Below, in pieces: positions 23,806 to 24,865 of a stretch of 24,865 nt of DNA (the first letter of the stretch is position 1; every line of letters begins with the position of its first letter). The position numbers and the translations under genes were made by a program. The DNA comes from Candidatus Rifleibacteriota bacterium (GTDB lineage: Bacteria > Riflebacteria > Ozemobacteria > Ozemobacterales > Ozemobacteraceae), in NCBI GenBank assembly GCA_029564115.1, contig JAKQQP010000091.1, forward strand, positions 1-24,865, written 5' to 3'. The notes under the pieces were generated by a model. That model was not told the origin of the DNA. It did not search any database and worked only from the letters and a program-made list of their open reading frames with translations.

Positions 23806-24865
23806 GAAAGGTTCAATCTTTCTGTTGACCCTTACCGCAATGACGGTTCTTTTCATTCTTGGCTTCTCGATAACCTTCTTCACCGGCACGGAAGACTACG
23901 CTTCAGCCATGTCATACGAATCAGAAGTCGCTTTTAACCTTGCTGAAGCGGCTATTGAAGAGTTTGTTGCCCGCATCAAGAATTCTTTGAATCATGACGA
24001 CCCAAATAATCAGCTTTATAAGGTTCTCAGGGCCCACAATACCGATGTCAGCAAGGAAATTCCCCTCGAAGCTTCTCAGGTTGCAAAATTGACGGCCTAT
24101 ACCCGCGAAACAGCCCGTCAGATCTACGGCATTCAATTCGGACGGGGTCTGGTAGAATCGAATGATTTTGTTGTAGACGCGACTATCAAGCTGCAGCATA
24201 TTAACGCTGTCGAGGCCGCTAATGGCGATCAGGTGCTCTATAAACTCAAAAAAGACCTCAAAGAGAAACAGGGTGAGCTTGAGGTGCGAGCCAAGGTGGT
24301 TTATCGCGGGCATACGGCGAAGGTCTCTTTGAAGTTTCTCATCAGGGTGGTCAAGACTTTCATTCCACCATTCAACTATTTTACTCTTTATGTTAAAGAC
24401 GGCAGTGTTTATGGCGGTTCTCATTTCAATACATTTTCGTCATCGATCGAGCAGAAGCGTCAGCTGCGTCTCGACAATGGCTGGAACGCCATAAAACGTG
24501 ATTTCAACCCGACTGTCGATATCGACAACAGTGACAGCTGGGAGCGCCAGCTTTCTCTTCTGGGCACAAATGCCATGACTCCGCCAGGGCGTGTGTATCT
24601 CGGCCAGGATCTCAACAGCCTCATGCAGGCTGGCCCGGCGGTGCTGGTTCGCTCTACCAACGGTGCCAAGCTCCTTTTTGGTGACAACCTCAATTCAAAT
24701 GTTAATCTGATGACTCAGATGAACGCTCAAGAAAATTTTTATCTCAGGTTCGACGTTCCCTGGATAGGTCTTAAAAAGTATGTCGATGACTTCATGAAGC
24801 TGCAGGGACAGGAAAAAACCAAAGAGGGTTTTTTTGGTACCGGCTGGGGGAACGATCATAAAATA
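23795..24865 (+). CDS. Large PilX/GspK-like pilus protein, cut by window edge
   Basis: The frame from the ATG at 23795 stays open for 357 codons to the right edge and continues beyond. The N-terminus MQNKKG | SIFLLTLTAMTVLFILGFS is a prepilin-type leader and helix with glycine at -1 but leucine at +5. It is followed by SYESEVAFNLAEAAIEEF, the PilX N-terminal signature. The rest is a large beta-rich ectodomain with FIPPFNYFTLYVKDGSVYGG and PPGRVYLGQDLN, with no recognised enzyme motif. PilX-like proteins sit at pilus tips; a very large one could carry an adhesin or sensing head. A GGGGGAGGGG ribosome site lies just upstream, and the gene overlaps the lipoprotein gene by 11 bases. C-terminus and full size cannot be seen. 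Confidence 0.8.
   Translation, partial: MQNKKGSIFLLTLTAMTVLFILGFSITFFTGTEDYASAMSYESEVAFNLAEAAIEEFVARIKNSLNHDDPNNQLYKVLRAHNTDVSKEIPLEASQVAKLTAYTRETARQIYGIQFGRGLVESNDFVVDATIKLQHINAVEAANGDQVLYKLKKDLKEKQGELEVRAKVVYRGHTAKVSLKFLIRVVKTFIPPFNYFTLYVKDGSVYGGSHFNTFSSSIEQKRQLRLDNGWNAIKRDFNPTVDIDNSDSWERQLSLLGTNAMTPPGRVYLGQDLNSLMQAGPAVLVRSTNGAKLLFGDNLNSNVNLMTQMNAQENFYLRFDVPWIGLKKYVDDFMKLQGQEKTKEGFFGTGWGNDHKI

Noticed and set aside
1..24865. CRISPR array, tRNA, rRNA or riboswitch
   Set aside because: I saw no regularly spaced repeats, no cloverleaf-like sequence, no rRNA motifs and no long structured leader. I cannot run a covariance search, so small RNAs may be missed.

Overview
The window looks like a stretch of chromosome from a two-membrane (diderm), motile, probably uncultivated bacterium. 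The supporting evidence is lipoprotein signals, a chemoreceptor, MotA/MotB stator genes, several sets of prepilin-like genes and a type II secretion / type IV pilus assembly operon. The protein families are bacterial, base composition is moderate by eye, and most gene pairs overlap or lie only a few bases apart. I cannot place the organism from sequence alone. A deep-branching lineage rich in prepilin genes (for example Candidatus Riflebacteria or a relative) is only a guess.

Bases 1-2660 are a graveyard of mobile or defence-type genes. They hold a RhuM-family gene broken by a one-base frameshift, the 3' end of an AlbA/RecG-like ATP-binding regulator that has lost its N-terminus, and a second, more decayed RhuM copy. 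The second copy carries the same upstream hairpin as the first and appears to have lost its start by deletion between short direct repeats.

Bases 2660-8222 hold an exported protein of unknown function on the minus strand, a stand-alone poly-HAMP chemoreceptor, and a two-gene unit: an exported unknown protein followed by tilS, the tRNA(Ile)-lysidine synthase. That unit is preceded by a good sigma70-type promoter.

Bases 8226-12744 hold a small minus-strand operon of two prepilin-like proteins and one membrane-anchored protein. Divergent from it is a plus-strand unit: a lipoprotein with a PSC1-type cytochrome domain, an exported unknown protein, and MotA and MotB.

Bases 12797-23155 hold one long, tightly packed minus-strand operon, the main system of the window. 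In transcription order it encodes a secreted cupin, a TPR protein, GspE/PilB ATPase, GspF/PilC, a GspG-like major pseudopilin, GspH-, GspI-, GspJ- and short GspK/PilX-like minor pseudopilins, a fused PilM-PilN (GspL-like) protein, a PilO/GspM-like protein, a small acidic single-pass protein and an exported TPR protein. The order E-F-G-H-I-J-K-L-M is the classical gsp order, but no secretin, GspC or prepilin peptidase is encoded here. The operon promoter sits so close to the cupin ATG that the message may be leaderless, and a second good promoter lies just ahead of the major pseudopilin gene.

From 23239 to the right edge, divergent from that operon, run a TPR-like lipoprotein and the start of a large PilX/GspK-like protein that continues beyond the window. 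Together with the 8.2-9.6 kb cluster this gives three separate pseudopilin-type loci in 25 kb, which suggests an elaborate or specialised pilus/secretion machine.
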